Assembly (NCBI GenBank): GCA_022410635.1
Contig: JAJVDF010001190.1
Coordinates: 60,112 to 124,111, forward strand
Direction: 5' to 3'
Length of the DNA stretch: 64,000 nt
Origin: Tretioscincus oriximinensis
Lineage: Eukaryota > Chordata > Lepidosauria > Squamata > Gymnophthalmidae
Every line of letters starts with the position of its first letter. The first letter of the stretch is position 1. Shown here piece after piece: positions 1 through 10,498 of the stretch. The notes beneath the pieces were generated by a model that saw nothing but the letters and a program-made list of their open reading frames with translations, made no database searches and was not told the origin of the DNA. Both the position numbers and the translations under genes were made by a program.

Positions 1-265
1 AGAACTGTGCCTGACCCAAGTTCAGCCAGGGATAGGACCTTCTCCATTGAAGCCCCTGGACTATGGAGCTGCCTCCCTCTTGTGGTGCCTCAGTCACCAT
101 TACTGAATTCATTCAAGCATTTTCTGAATGCATACAGAGGTGGTGGTTGGTGAAATGCCCTGAGAGCTTCAGGGATAGGGTGGAATAGAAAAGCACATTT
201 CTGACTCGGAGTGCATATTTTGGTTTTGACTCTAACCATCACCCCAGACTGACTTTCGTNCATAC

Positions 266-378
266 CTTAAACCAGGCAACAGTTGGTTGGGGTTCTCCTT
301 CAATGATGGCATGAAATTTTGCCATTTCCCCACTCCGAACCTGNACATCTTCAATCGTCACTTGCATGTACGGTGGGC
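266..378 (-). CDS. OBSCN: OBSCN exon: first half of pre-kinase Ig domain
   Basis: The exon is 113 nt, phase 1 to 0, acceptor CTCATTAG and donor GTATGN. It encodes PPYMQVTIED, QVRSGEMAKFHAIIEGEPQP and TVAWFK. The core Trp (VAWFK) is present; the usual first Cys position is Ala in FHAIIEG, as human has FEAIIEG. In human obscurin this Ig comes just before the first kinase domain, so the kinase exons should begin beyond the left edge. Confidence 0.97.
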
Positions 379-604
379 CTAATGAGATAGAAGCAATCGT
401 GTATGGAACATTTCCCCCCATTTTGTTTTACAAATGTTTATTAATTTATTTTTCAGAGAAGTATACATAAAACTAAATCTTTTAAAATTACTATCGTGTT
501 TTTCTCTTCAGTTAATTCATTGGTATGTTGTCTTTCCACTCCATCTCCTTTACAAGTTTGACCCAGTTTCACAGTTACAAACAGTTACAAGTTTGACAAG
601 TTTC

Positions 605-865
605 ACAGAGCAAAGGTCAATTTTGTGCTCATTGGCGCATGAAAGGAGATACCCATTAGATATCAGACTACAGTTTCAGACAGTGGGGATGATAAACCAG
701 TAGAACAGGTTGCCATAGGAGGTGGTGAGTTCTCCTTTGCTGGAAGTCTTCAAACAGAGACTCGGCAGCCGCCTGACTGGAATGCTTTGGTGAATCCTGT
801 ATTGAGCAGGGGGTTGGACCCAGGACCCTGGAGGTTCCTCCAACTCTAGGATCCTATGATTCTAC
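605..865 (+). repeat. CR1 LINE 3' fragment
   Basis: The sense-orientation CR1 tail phrases 'ggtggtgagttctcctttgctggaag', 'cttcaaacagagactcggcagcc' and 'ggaggttcctccaactctaggatcctatgattct' are present. The last is the typical CR1 3' end with its short ATTCTATGAT-like tail. It is in an intron and non-coding. Confidence 0.8.
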
Positions 866-1267
866 AAAATATATAATAGTTCCAAGTGATTTATGTTGCA
901 TCTGCACAACAGATTACTACCTCTATGGTAGTGGTATCAAGGGGAGTCTGCCACACGTGGTGACACATGTTCAGCAATCAGTTCACTAAAAATACCCAAT
1001 GACACAGATTTTGGTATGGCTCATTTTTCCTGACATTACTGCGGTGCTCTCCATAAATCTGCTATGATGCTTTTGTGCAGTGCGCGGTAGTGGGATTTCG
1101 CACAGGCAACAAGAAATCAAATGAGATTCCGTACCAATGATGAGAAATCACTCGCAAAGGAGACTGGGACAGGTTCCCTAATGCTTTCGTGATGGTACCA
1201 CAGTTCTCTTGTGGATCTTAGAGGCAGCAATACAAAATGCCACAAATATGTGTGGATGGAATCATGC
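866..1267. other. Intron, nothing recognised
   Basis: No open frame with exon-like splice sites and no repeat family I can name. Treated as unique or old degraded intron sequence. Confidence 0.5.
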
Positions 1268-1930
1268 TTTTTTGTTGTTGTCTAAAACACATTATTTATT
1301 ATCAAAACACATTACAATTCACTTACATTCATATCTTCCATATTTCAAACAATTCCCCCCTCTTACCCTCCCTCCTTCCATCCTCCCACCTCACCCTCCT
1401 CTTTAACACATTATTTCCTTTTAATCGCTGTTTGAGGTTTACATCTGGAATATCAATTTCAGTTTCAGCTTCATCACTTCACTCCCACATCTTGCTCCCG
1501 TATATTATTTAACCGGCAACCATTTATGTTTATTGAGTCTACAATTAGAGACTTCAGTTATTATATATTCCATTGATTAAATACTCATACATTTCCAATC
1601 ACCAACCCAAACAGTCTGAGCACATGCAATGATCTATAATGTCCTTTGTATTTACAGCCATACTTTTATCTAAATCGCCATGCTGTGTTACTATTTTATG
1701 TGTTATTCTCATCTGCAGAAAAAGTATATTATTCATCTCTCTCTTCACTTTGTCCCCCAAATCCTTCACTTCACAATGTCCCTTCCTGATACATTGGGGG
1801 AAATGTGACAATTGTGCTGGTCTTCCACTACATCTTGTTTTACCTGCGTAATGAATCTGCAAGTGCTTTAACTCCGAATAACAGTAAAATGCGTAAAAAA
1901 GAAGCCCGTACAAATGCAACCTAAGTCAGA
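1268..1930 (-). repeat. Possible L1-like 3' UTR fragment
   Basis: The C/T-rich run near 1340-1400 (caattcccccctcttaccctccctcc) resembles the 3' UTR of the clear L1 copy at 61351-61520, read in the same orientation, and the whole stretch is A/T-rich without exons. The short open frames here have no protein likeness. Assignment is tentative. Confidence 0.3.
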
Positions 1931-2026
1931 CCTGGACTCTGAATTTTGAATGTCTATTATGATTTGATTTCTGAAAATGATAAAGTATTCAAACTATTCA
2001 AACACAAATGTATACGGTCGACTTAC

Positions 2027-2121
2027 GTATGGCAAGCTGTTCTGATATTGTAGGTATACTGGTTGTCTCCATTGCATCTCCAACCTTCTTGAGATGTTCG
2101 TCTCTGTCTTCTGGAATGGCC
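2027..2121 (-). CDS. OBSCN: OBSCN linker exon, 95 nt
   Basis: Acceptor GATGCTTTAG and consensus donor GTAAGT enclose 95 nt, phase 2 to 1. The product is AIPEDRDEHLKKVGDAMETT followed by SIPTISEQLAI(R). The final split codon joined to the next exon gives R-PPYMQVTIED, which mirrors human 'ARPPSMQVTIED', strong support that this exon directly precedes the Ig exon at 266-378. Confidence 0.9.
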
Positions 2122-2169
2122 CTAAAGCATCAACCAACAAAAAAAGACACTTTGATTCCAGAATTCAGC

Positions 2170-2663
2170 AGGCACGGATAGCTCAGTTGCTAAGGAATTC
2201 GCCTCTCAGCAGGGCGATGGTGTTTCGAAGCCCTGAGTGAGACGTGGGGAGGGGTGAGCACCTTCCACTAGCCTGTAGCTCTAGCCAGCCCAGCTATTCG
2301 AAAGCATGAATTGCAAGAAATGGCAACTGACTGCAAGTAGATACATGGGAACCACCACAGTCTGGTGGGGAAGATAGAATGTCAGCCTTCAGGCAAAATA
2401 CCCTTGTAAGCCGCTTTGAGTCCCTTTGAAAGGTAAGAAAAGCAGGGTATAAGAACACAGTTCTTCTTCTTCTTCGTCTTTTCTTCTTCTTTTCTTCTTC
2501 TTCTTCTTTTCTTCTTCTTCTTTTCTTCTTCTTCTTTTCTTCTTTTCTTCTTCTTCTTTTCTTCTTCTTTTCTTCTTCTCCTTTTCTTCTCCTTTTCTTC
2601 TTCTCCTTTTCTCCTTTTCTTCTTCTTTTCTTCTCCTTTTCTTCTTCTTCTTTCCTTTTCTCT
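2170..2663 (+). repeat. tRNA-derived SINE with long TTC/TTTTC tail
   Basis: The head holds box A-like (tagctcagttgctaagg) and box B-like (ggtgtttcgaagccc) pol III promoter motifs. A body follows (gcaccttccactagcctgtagctctagcc) and then the 3' block 'gtaagccgctttgagtccctttgaaaggtaag'. The tail is an irregular pyrimidine microsatellite of about 200 nt (TTC and TTTTC units), by far the longest tail of this family in the window. Confidence 0.9.
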
Positions 2664-2819
2664 AGGAACCTAATGTGTCCAAAGAGAGGGAAAATGACAG
2701 CTCATTTGACTATAGGTCCTGACCCCACTGAGCCATATTCTGGGTTATATCTCAGTTCTGCAAAGAGGAGGAGGCTAGCAAAACAAAAATTGCAGTAAGA
2801 GCCATTCAACAATAAAGAC

Positions 2820-3146
2820 TGACATAAGGCATGAAACAATTATGTAGAATAACTGTGTCAAAAGTTGCAAGGATGGCGAGTGGTCTGGAAACCACAACCT
2901 ATGATGAAGGGTTAAAGGACCGAGGGATGCAAAAGAGAAGACAGACAGGAGACCTGACAGCTGCCTATCAATTCCTGAAGGGCTCTCAGAGCAGAGGGAT
3001 TGACACATGGACTAGAAAGGGATGAAACTGCAAGGAAGTAGATTTATATTAGATATCAGAAAAAAAAAAATTCTGACAATAAACAGTGGAACAGTTTCCA
3101 CAAGGGGCGCTGAATTCTCCTTCGCTGGAAGTCTTGAAGAAGCTGG
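2820..3146 (+). repeat. CR1 LINE fragment
   Basis: CR1 sense phrases are visible, including 'ctatgatgaagggttaaaggaccgaggg', 'atcaattcctgaagggctctcagagcagagg' and 'gctgaattctccttcgctggaagtcttgaag'. It ends abruptly at the start of a SINE head. Confidence 0.75.
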
Positions 3147-3196
3147 GCAGGCATGGCTAGCTCAGTTTCTAAGGAATTTGTCTCTCGTCTGGGACA
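3147..3196 (+). repeat. Truncated tRNA-SINE head
   Basis: About 50 nt match the SINE 5' head (ggcatggctagctcagtttctaaggaatttgtctctcg) and then break off into a different repeat. Neither SINE body nor tail is present. Confidence 0.7.
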
Positions 3197-3525
3197 AAAT
3201 GTCCCAGAACTAGGGTCCATATGGATGGGGCCAGCAGAACGCGGCCGTCTCCGCCTCCTCTTTGCTTCGGCAGAATTTCCTCTAGCTAGACCTCCGCTTG
3301 CTTTCGGGGTCTGCTGCTCACAGACCGGCTTCAAGGAGGAGGCAAATGATCCTCCAANGGTGGCAGCAGCAGCCCCCAAAAGTAGGCAGGGGGGCGTTTG
3401 TGCACCAGATTGCTTTATTCCGGAATATAGCTTCGTGTGCACAAATGCAATTGCTAATATTCTGGAATATAGCTTTATTCCGGTTTTTCGCTCATCGTGT
3501 GAATGCATCCTAAGTGTCTGCCATG
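3190..3525 (+). repeat. GC-rich dispersed repeat, copy A
   Basis: This block shares long runs with an inverted copy at 56222-56520, for example 'ggggccagcagaacgcggcc', 'cttcaaggaggaggca' and 'gaatatagctttattccgg'. The GC-rich left half and the A/T-rich right half occur in both. No protein is evident. Family unknown to me. Confidence 0.75.
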
Positions 3526-3674
3526 GCGCCTGGCTTTTGCAGTATGTNTTTGAAAAAAAACCCTGCTCTGTACTTTTGATATAGTTATTCTGCACAATCT
3601 TCTACACTGTTTACTTTGTTGATTCATGCCAATATTCATTGTTGGCAGGTTATTGTTGCCTAGCACCACACCCT

Positions 3675-3775
3675 TCTCAGTATTATGGATTATATCTCGA
3701 GACGGAGCTTGGCCATCCACTTGCCAGTGTAGAGTATGGCAGGCCCCATTCAGACTGCAGTTCCCAACAGGCCCT
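3675..3775. repeat. Partial foldback element (family FB1)
   Basis: It carries 'ttatatctcgagacggagcttggccatccacttgccagtg..ggcaggcccc', one arm of the FB1 foldback described at 10186-10358. The opposite arm is missing. Confidence 0.6.
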
Positions 3776-4012
3776 GCTGCCAGCATAACAAACACGTCCA
3801 TTTCTTTCCCCTCACATTTTGGACTATTGCTACTACTGCTGCAGCTTTGTGAACGGCAGGGCATCTGTGTTTTTATAATAAGCACTTGCCGTTGTGAAAA
3901 AATGGTGCAGAAAAGCAGGCAGAAACGCAACTGAGAATCATCAAACCGGAAACAGAAATTCTGCCGGAAGATGAGAAACCGGAAGCTGGGCGTTTTGTTA
4001 TTGTAGACAACT

Positions 4013-4655
4013 GGCACCTCGTTATAACAAACTCCAAGGGACCAGAAAAAAAAAAAGCGTACGTTATAATGAAACTTTGTTATACTGAAACCAATGCAAA
4101 ATATGACTTCAATCTGTTACCATAGTAACACAGTTGTAAACATCAGAAACCAATGCAAAAATACCTTTAATGCACTTGTAAACACCCCAAACCATTGCCA
4201 AACCGCTTATTCTGGGCTGTATTTCAGGACAGAGCATGTTAAATGGAAGTCATTGCAAAAATGACTCGCTGCCTGTTCTTGGAAACTGCTTTTCCTTCCA
4301 TCTTACCAGGGCAAATATATTTACTTTTACACAGGACTCAATCATTGTCCCATTCATCCATCGGATTCTGAGGATTTAATCCTTCCAGTCGTTGGTGGTT
4401 TGAACATCCTTGCTGTTGCTTTAAAAAATCTTACTCTGTACTGACATTTCAGTTCTTTATAACAAGGTCCTGCAGAATAGGCACAGAAATCAGTTTGTTA
4501 TACTGAAGGTTTTGTTACAATGAGGTTCGCTATAGTGGGGACATGTTCTCCCCCATTGCTCTCAAAGGTGTTCTGCTGGGACTTTCAAATTTGTTTGTAA
4601 CATTGAGAATTTCATTCTAACGAGGTTTGTTATAACGAGGTTTCCCCTGTATCAT
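4013..4655. repeat. Tigger/pogo-like DNA transposon remnant (nonautonomous)
   Basis: Its ends contain 'cacctcgttataacaaac' at the left and 'aacgaggtttgttataacgaggtttcccctg' at the right, an inverted pair typical of the Tigger group of pogo-like elements. The interior repeats 'aaaccaatgcaaaatatgac'-like units and has no open frame for a transposase. Confidence 0.6.
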
Positions 4656-4725
4656 GCTTTCTTTTAATCACTGCAGTCAAAAGCATACACCGCACTGTGA
4701 CCTAGTAGTTGCAAATGGAAATTAC

Positions 4726-4852
4726 CTTGAGATGGAAGGAGGAAGGTTCTGCGCATCCTCATGCTGAAGTTTCTTCTCTTCCTGAGGGGCACTTGGGCTG
4801 GGCAATTTTTCACTTTTCTCTGGAATTTTACCCCTAATTTTCTGCTCAAACG
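4726..4852 (-). CDS. OBSCN: OBSCN linker exon, 127 nt
   Basis: Acceptor TTCACTGCTAG and donor GTAATT enclose 127 nt, phase 1 to 2. The frame fixed by the previous exon gives FEQKIRGKIPEKSEKLPSPS then APQEEKKLQHEDAQNLPPSI. It is charged, Pro/Ser-rich and without a domain. The phase fits on both sides, with the 1271-bp exon and the exon ending at 2121. It falls between an old Tigger-like element and unique intron. Confidence 0.8.
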
Positions 4853-5435
4853 CTAGCAGTGAAAATGAATGTGGTTAGGTTGAGACATACAAGGAGTAGA
4901 TGGAGGAAAAACAAGAATTATCATCTCACACAGCCCCTCCCTTCCCACAACCAGCACAGATTCCAAGAAATAGGATCCTATTATATCCCACTGGAAAAGT
5001 TTTAATTAAATATTGTATATTGAGAGGAATTTTCAGGGATACCTCAATGTTTAGAGGGCTTAGGTTTCAACATCTGGAGTATAGGGGATCTGGGTGCTCA
5101 TTNGCTGAGTTTCGGGGAACATTCTAGAAGCAGTCGGGAGTGGCCATTGATTGGTCATAAGTCCCAAAGACTTNTTATAAATAGAAGGAGCCCATCTGGC
5201 TCTGTGCTCTGGTTCTGATTAAGCTGCCAGCTGTAGATCAGTTTGACAGATCAATTTCTCTACATATCGGTGAAGATGTCATTGTCCAAAAGTTTCCAAA
5301 GGCATCACAGGAATAGAAATGTAAATAAATACTTTAAAAATATTTCTTAAAGAATGTTTCATATATTTTATCTGCATTCCACCTTGAGAATGGTGAAAAG
5401 TGGAATATAAATTCAGGAAGAGAGGACGGAAGATG

Positions 5436-5870
5436 TTGAGTTTTCTTGTCAAAACCAGTCTGTACATATTTACTGCCAGATAAGAACATAAGAGGAGCCC
5501 TGCTGAATGGGACCGGAGCCCATCTAGTCTAGCATTTCACACAGTGGCCCACCGACTGCATGTGGGCAGTACGGAACTGAAGAAGACAAAATCTTCACCT
5601 GTTCCAAATGCCCTGCAAATAGTAGTACGTTTCCCATGAGATCTCTGGAATGTTGATATTATAGCTTATCATTGTATTTTGAGTTGTATGCTTATGCTCC
5701 TTTATCCACTTGCTTTTCTGTCTTCCTTTAATGAAGACGCTTGGCGGGTGAAGTTTATTTAAGAGGTGGTCACTTAGCCTATATGCTGAATATATTCTTT
5801 GCTATTTATATTTTATGGACTTTGTAAATAAAGCTAAAAGGCTAATGACTTCAGAGAAATAGCTTTTTAG
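5436..5870 (+). repeat. LTR-like repeat, copy 1, split by a CR1 fragment
   Basis: It runs from 'tgttgagttttcttgtcaaaaccagtctg' to 'ttatggactttgtaaataaagctaaaag' and contains a polyadenylation signal (AATAAA). Two further copies occur at 27220-27880 and 35909-36262. A CR1 3' fragment (5481-5626) interrupts it. I infer a solo LTR or similar terminal repeat; no internal retroviral coding sequence is present. Confidence 0.5.
5481..5626 (-). repeat. CR1 LINE 3' end inserted in LTR-like repeat
   Basis: It has the phrase 'aagaacataagaggagccctgctgaatggg', which is the reversed 3' terminus of the CR1 family abundant here, then the reversed 3' UTR (cccaccgactgcatgtgggcag..cttcacctgttcc). Confidence 0.85.
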
Positions 5871-5994
5871 TCTTGGTTCAGAAAGTTTATCGGGGGGGGG
5901 GGGGTTGTAGCATTTCGAGACTAACAGGAGAAAGGTAGGCGGGAGGAGCTTTTGTAGAAAAGGCTGTTTTTAATGTGTTAAAATTATGGTTTTA

Positions 5995-6039
5995 TTGTTA
6001 ACCGCCCTGAGACCTACGGTATAGGGCGGTATAAAAATG

Positions 6040-6082
<43 letters not shown>
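5995..6082 (+). repeat. SINE/LINE 3' end with (AAAT)n tail
   Basis: 'aaccgccctgagacctacggtatagggcggtataaaaatg' followed by about ten AAAT units. This is the 3' end shared by SINEs and their partner LINE in squamates; the 5' part is absent. Confidence 0.7.
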
Positions 6083-6085
6083 GAA

Positions 6086-7505
6086 GCTACGAGGAGCCCT
6101 GCTGAATCAGACTAGGGCCCATCTTGTCCAGCCTTCTATCTCCCACAGAGACCCACCAATGGCACCTGGGCAGTCTGGAACCGAAGAAGGCAAAACCCAC
6201 ACCTGTTCTAAGATCCCTGCAAATAGTATTTCATCAACACTGCCTTTTGCTCCGTCTTGGAGGCATCCATCTTAGTAGCTGTTTATATCCTTGATGTCCA
6301 TGAAGTTGTCTAATCTTCTCTTAAAGCTATCTTGGCTGCCTGCTACTACCACCACTTCTGAAAGTAAATTCCAAAGGTTGATCATCCTCTGGGTGGAAAA
6401 ATACTTTCCACTGTCTGTCCCAACTCTTCTGCCCCTCAGTTCAAGGAAGCCCCCCTGGTCCTAGTGTTGTGTGGCACAGACAATAAGAACATAAGAACAT
6501 AGGAAGAGCCATACTGAATAGGGCCACAGCCTATCTAGTCCAGCCTTCTGTCTCCCACAGAGGCCCACCAGATGCACCTGGNCAGTCCGAACAGAGGAAA
6601 GCAAAATGTGCACCTGTTCATGACTCCCTGCAAATGGTACTTCAGGAGTCCTGCCTGTTGCTCCATCCCNGAGGCAACATCCAGACATCCATCCTAGTAT
6701 CCATTTATACCCTTGGTGTCCATGAACCTGTCTAGTCCTGTCTTGAAGATATCCAAGCTGTTAGCTATCACCACCTCTTCAGGAAGTAAATTCCACAGGC
6801 CGATGACCCTCTGGGTGAAAAAATACTTTCCTTTGTCTGTTCTCACTTTTCTACCCATCAATTTCAAGGCGCGCCCTCTGGTCCTAGTGTTGTGTGATAG
6901 AAAAAACATTTTTTCACCTACTCCCCATATCAATCCCATGCATAATTTTATGCACCTCAATTAGGTCTCCTCTCAAACAGTGTCATTTGAGGCTGTAGAG
7001 ACCGAGATGTTGCAGCTGGATTTCATAAGGGAGGTGCTCCAGCCCCATCATTCTTGTTGCACTTTTTTCCACTATACCCCTTCTGAGATGTGGTGACCAC
7101 AATTGTACACAATATCCCAAATGTGGCCTCACCACAGATTTATAACGAGGCTAAACAACATTTGCTGACTTGCTTTCAATTCCTTTCCTTATGATCCCCA
7201 ACACTGAATTTGCTTTTTTTGCTGCTGCTGCTGCTGCTGCTGCTGCACACTGGGTTGATACCTTCATTGAACTGTCCACCAACACCCCAAGATCCTTTTC
7301 CTGCTCTATCACAGAAAGCTTGGTGGGAGCAATGGTGGTTCTTTGCCCCAATGTGCATGAATTTGCACTTACTTAAATTGAAGCGCATTTGCCACTTTGT
7401 CTCCCACTCACCCAATTTCAATAGATCCCTCTGGATCTCCTTGGAATCACTTTCAGTTTTCATTACCCTGAACAGTTTAGTGTCATCAGTGAACTTGGCT
7501 GTTTA
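6086..7505 (-). repeat. CR1 LINE fragments with RT C-terminal remnants
   Basis: Two adjacent minus-strand pieces: a 3' end (6086-6475), and a longer copy (6483-7505) whose reverse frames give SHNTRTRGRALKLMGRKVR, TDKGKYFFTQRVIGLWNLLP and EKDLGVLVDSSMKVS, the C-terminal part of a CR1 ORF2. It is broken by stops and frame changes. At 7221-7246 a run of GCT codons has expanded to a poly-Ala tract. Confidence 0.85.
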
Positions 7506-8039
7506 CATCGGCATCTGAAGAAGTAGATGTGTCTACTAAAGCTCATGCTGCCTACCTTTCTCCTGCAAGATGTACATGTATAAGCTGTATGTTCCAGCAG
7601 CATTTTATACAGTATTTTATCCATGATTTTGTATTTTACACTGAATTTTCGGAGAGCCACCAAGATTTATGCGTATCTTTTGGTCTATATTGTTGCTCAT
7701 ATTGTGCCACTGAGAAAGACAGTTGTCCGAAATGCGTTTGTCAACTGACATCTCCACATAAGACCTTTGACCCACAGCATTGAGGAGTTCTTGTATTTCA
7801 AGTAGATAGTCTTCCATACTTCTTTTATGTGGATTGTATTTTAATTTTCAATTGATTGACTGGTATATTGTTTATATCCTTGTTTTATACATCAGTGCAT
7901 TACATTCTTTGTATGTGTATATTTGGTTCTGTTTCTGTCTTTGGCTGATTTGGAGACATTTCTTGTTCTCCTCTGTATATTTGTCCCCTGATTTTCTTGT
8001 GGTGGCCTCCAGTTATATTGGCCTGGATCCAGTGATGGT

Positions 8040-9460
8040 ATAAAATCAAACACAGAAACTCTTACAAAAATTGTACACGGGGAAACTTCCTTGCCCAGCT
8101 CAGCCCAGCCTTTATTTTGCTTCTGGTCTTGCCCCCATTCCACCACCACCCCTTTGGTCACATGGCACCGGGCCCTGCCCATCACTAAGATGGCATCCTG
8201 GAACCAGAACCAGAAATGACATCAGTGGTGGGTGGGGCACAGGAAGTCATGTGGTGGGACCTGGGCAGCGATCGGGGTGCCAGAATGACATGAGGCAGTG
8301 GGTGGGACAGAGGGAGGGAGAATGTTCGTAATTGGGAATTTTTTCTTTATAGATAAGGTTAAAATAGCCTGAAATCACATTTTTGCACGAGATTTATGTA
8401 TGATTTCCCAACACTGCCAAGATGTGGGAGGAGTCATTTTCCTGTGACGAGGGGAAAGGAAGGGTTGCTCTATTTAGGTTTTGCACAGAACTTGCAAAGG
8501 GAAGGTTAGGGAGATGTGCATGAAAGGAGGTACAAAGGCTGAATGAAGGGATTAAAAGCTCAACCCCTAANCTTTACGCAAGCCTCTTTGGAACACCCAC
8601 AACTGGCTATTGGCTAGGGGGAAAGGAGTCCAGCACTCGGGGTGTGTGTGTGTTTCCAATACTCCCTTTCTCCTCCTCACGAATTTAATCCTGTTTACTG
8701 GCACCAATGAACCACTAAATCTCCTGGCAGAGGAAGAAGATTAAATCCAAATTCCATCTTCTCCCCTTCCAATTTTCTGCCCTGGGGACGGATCCCAAAA
8801 GACAGAACCCAGAGGTTATTTAAGAACACTTACTGGTAGAGAAAAAAATTCAGGAAAATGAAAATATATAAACACACTATGGATATAGCAAATAAAAGCG
8901 AGAACAGGAATGAGAAAATATCACATTTGGTGATATCAGTCATTTATTGAGATGAAACTGAGCATTTAACAGCATATTCCTAAGTTGAATAGATCTGTAT
9001 TTGCTTTTTATCAAACACTCTTCCAAGGTCTCTCCCGTCCCCCCTTCTGTTGGTGTCGTTTTGCAATACAAGTCATCGTCTTTGCTACAAGAAATCTACC
9101 TCCACACACATCTTAGCTTCCCCCAAACTATAAACTGCAGTCAAGCAACTACTCCAAGATATTACTGCCGAAGGACACAAGCAGAATATTCCATATCTCC
9201 CCTCTTAAAAAATATTAATGGAGACATATCGCTTCACCGTGTTGCTTTTCTGTTCAAAACTTTAAAAGGTAACGTAAACACATTGTGTATTTAGTTGGTT
9301 GATTAAAAGAGTTCACTTTCCCCCCAGTCCCTTCCCATTAGCAAACCACTACTCGGGAAAGTGAATGGAACAGAGTAAAAGCCTCACAAACTGATGGTTT
9401 CTTAATGACAGCCCTCATAATTATCCATTAAAAAGAAAATAAAAGAAGAAAGAATGACGC
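8040..9460. other. Intron, mostly unrecognised
   Basis: There is no exon-like open frame with splice sites. A short GT run (8643-8653) and a segment near 8200-8300 (ccagaaatgacatcag) resemble the 'ggaaatgacatcac' dispersed repeat seen at 14920, 30355 and 48040. The rest I cannot classify. Confidence 0.4.
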
Positions 9461-9474
9461 ATCTAGACACGGTG

Positions 9475-9685
9475 ACCATAAGAATATATGAACAGCCCTA
9501 CTGAATGGGGCTGGAGACACCTAGTCCAGCATCCTGTCCCACACAGAGGCCCACCAATTGCCCCTGGGCAGCCTGGAACAGAAGAAGGCAAAATCTTCAC
9601 CTGTTCTCGATGCCCTGCAAATGGCATTTCAGGAATCAGCCAGTGAAGTTGTATAGCCATCAAAGGCCTCAAGTTTTTTATATGA
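9475..9685 (-). repeat. CR1 LINE 3' fragment
   Basis: It carries reversed CR1 3' UTR phrases such as 'gaatggggctggagacacctagtccagc' and 'gcctggaacagaagaaggcaaaatcttcacctg'. Confidence 0.8.
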
Positions 9686-10139
9686 CCACTCTAAATTATG
9701 CACAAATTACTGTTGCCTTGGGAAGCCATTCTACCTAGAGACTGACCAGATTTTCTGAGGCCCAAACTGGGGCAATTAATATTCATGCTAATTTGCATAT
9801 TCATAAATATGCAAATTNCCTACCAACATGCATTCCCTTCCAAAATTCCTGCCCCGAGAAATCAGTGAAGCATGTGAGATTTTTTTTTTAAGTGTGCGAG
9901 AATTTTTCAACTGTGTGGAGTACATCAGAATTTTTTNAATTTTTTTACAGAGGGGGCATCTGGTCAACCTATACTACACCATAGTTTTGGGATATGCTAC
10001 GATTAGGAGGCAAGAAATACCCTTGCTCAATTTCCTTGTCTGGTTTCTCAGAGTTTTGAATACACCCAATGTCTCATAAACTGTACAGAGCGTGATGTCT
10101 CTCACACACTGACATTTTATAGAGCCANAACCTGTACAG

Positions 10140-10439
10140 TGTGGAGCAGCGGACTTATTCTAATTTGAAAGAAATAGCCATGTTAGGCCCTGTCCATAAT
10201 CCTGGGCTGTACCTAGGAATAGGAGCCTGCCATCCACATGCTAGTGTAGACTATGGCAGGCCCCAGGTAGGGCCTGCTATAGACTATACAGGCATGTAGA
10301 TGTCCAAGCTCTGTCTCGAGATGTGACTCAGAACAAAGCTCCATGTGGACAGGGCCCTAGACTGGGTCCAGAATATCTAACAAGGGGGTCTCATAGCAGA
10401 ACGGGTTTTTGTAGACGAATGTACTTTTTGAGATGCATC

Positions 10440-10440
<1 letters not shown>
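10140..10440. repeat. 'agaaatagcc..gttag' element split by a foldback
   Basis: The left part 'gaaagaaatagccatgttag' and right part 'actgggtccagaatatctaacaaggggg' belong to one element, which elsewhere reads continuously (for example at 39195-39240). The FB1 foldback at 10186-10358 sits between them. Confidence 0.7.
10186..10358. repeat. Foldback element FB1, complete copy
   Basis: The arms are inverted copies: 'gccctgtcc..tgggctgtacc..gcctgccatccacatgctagtgtagactatggcaggcccc' against 'ggcctgctatagac..ggcatgtagatgtccaagctc..ggacagggccc'. The whole is a hairpin of about 170 nt with almost no loop. A short TAG is seen on both sides, consistent with a very short target duplication. No coding sequence. 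Confidence 0.8.

Positions 10441-10498
<58 letters not shown>

Noticed and set aside
2027..2121. Reading this exon in the frame that would follow the large exon directly (phase 1)
   Set aside because: That frame is open too, but it ends in phase 0 and cannot join the Ig exon at 378; the phase 2 to 1 frame restores the conserved R-PPYMQ junction.
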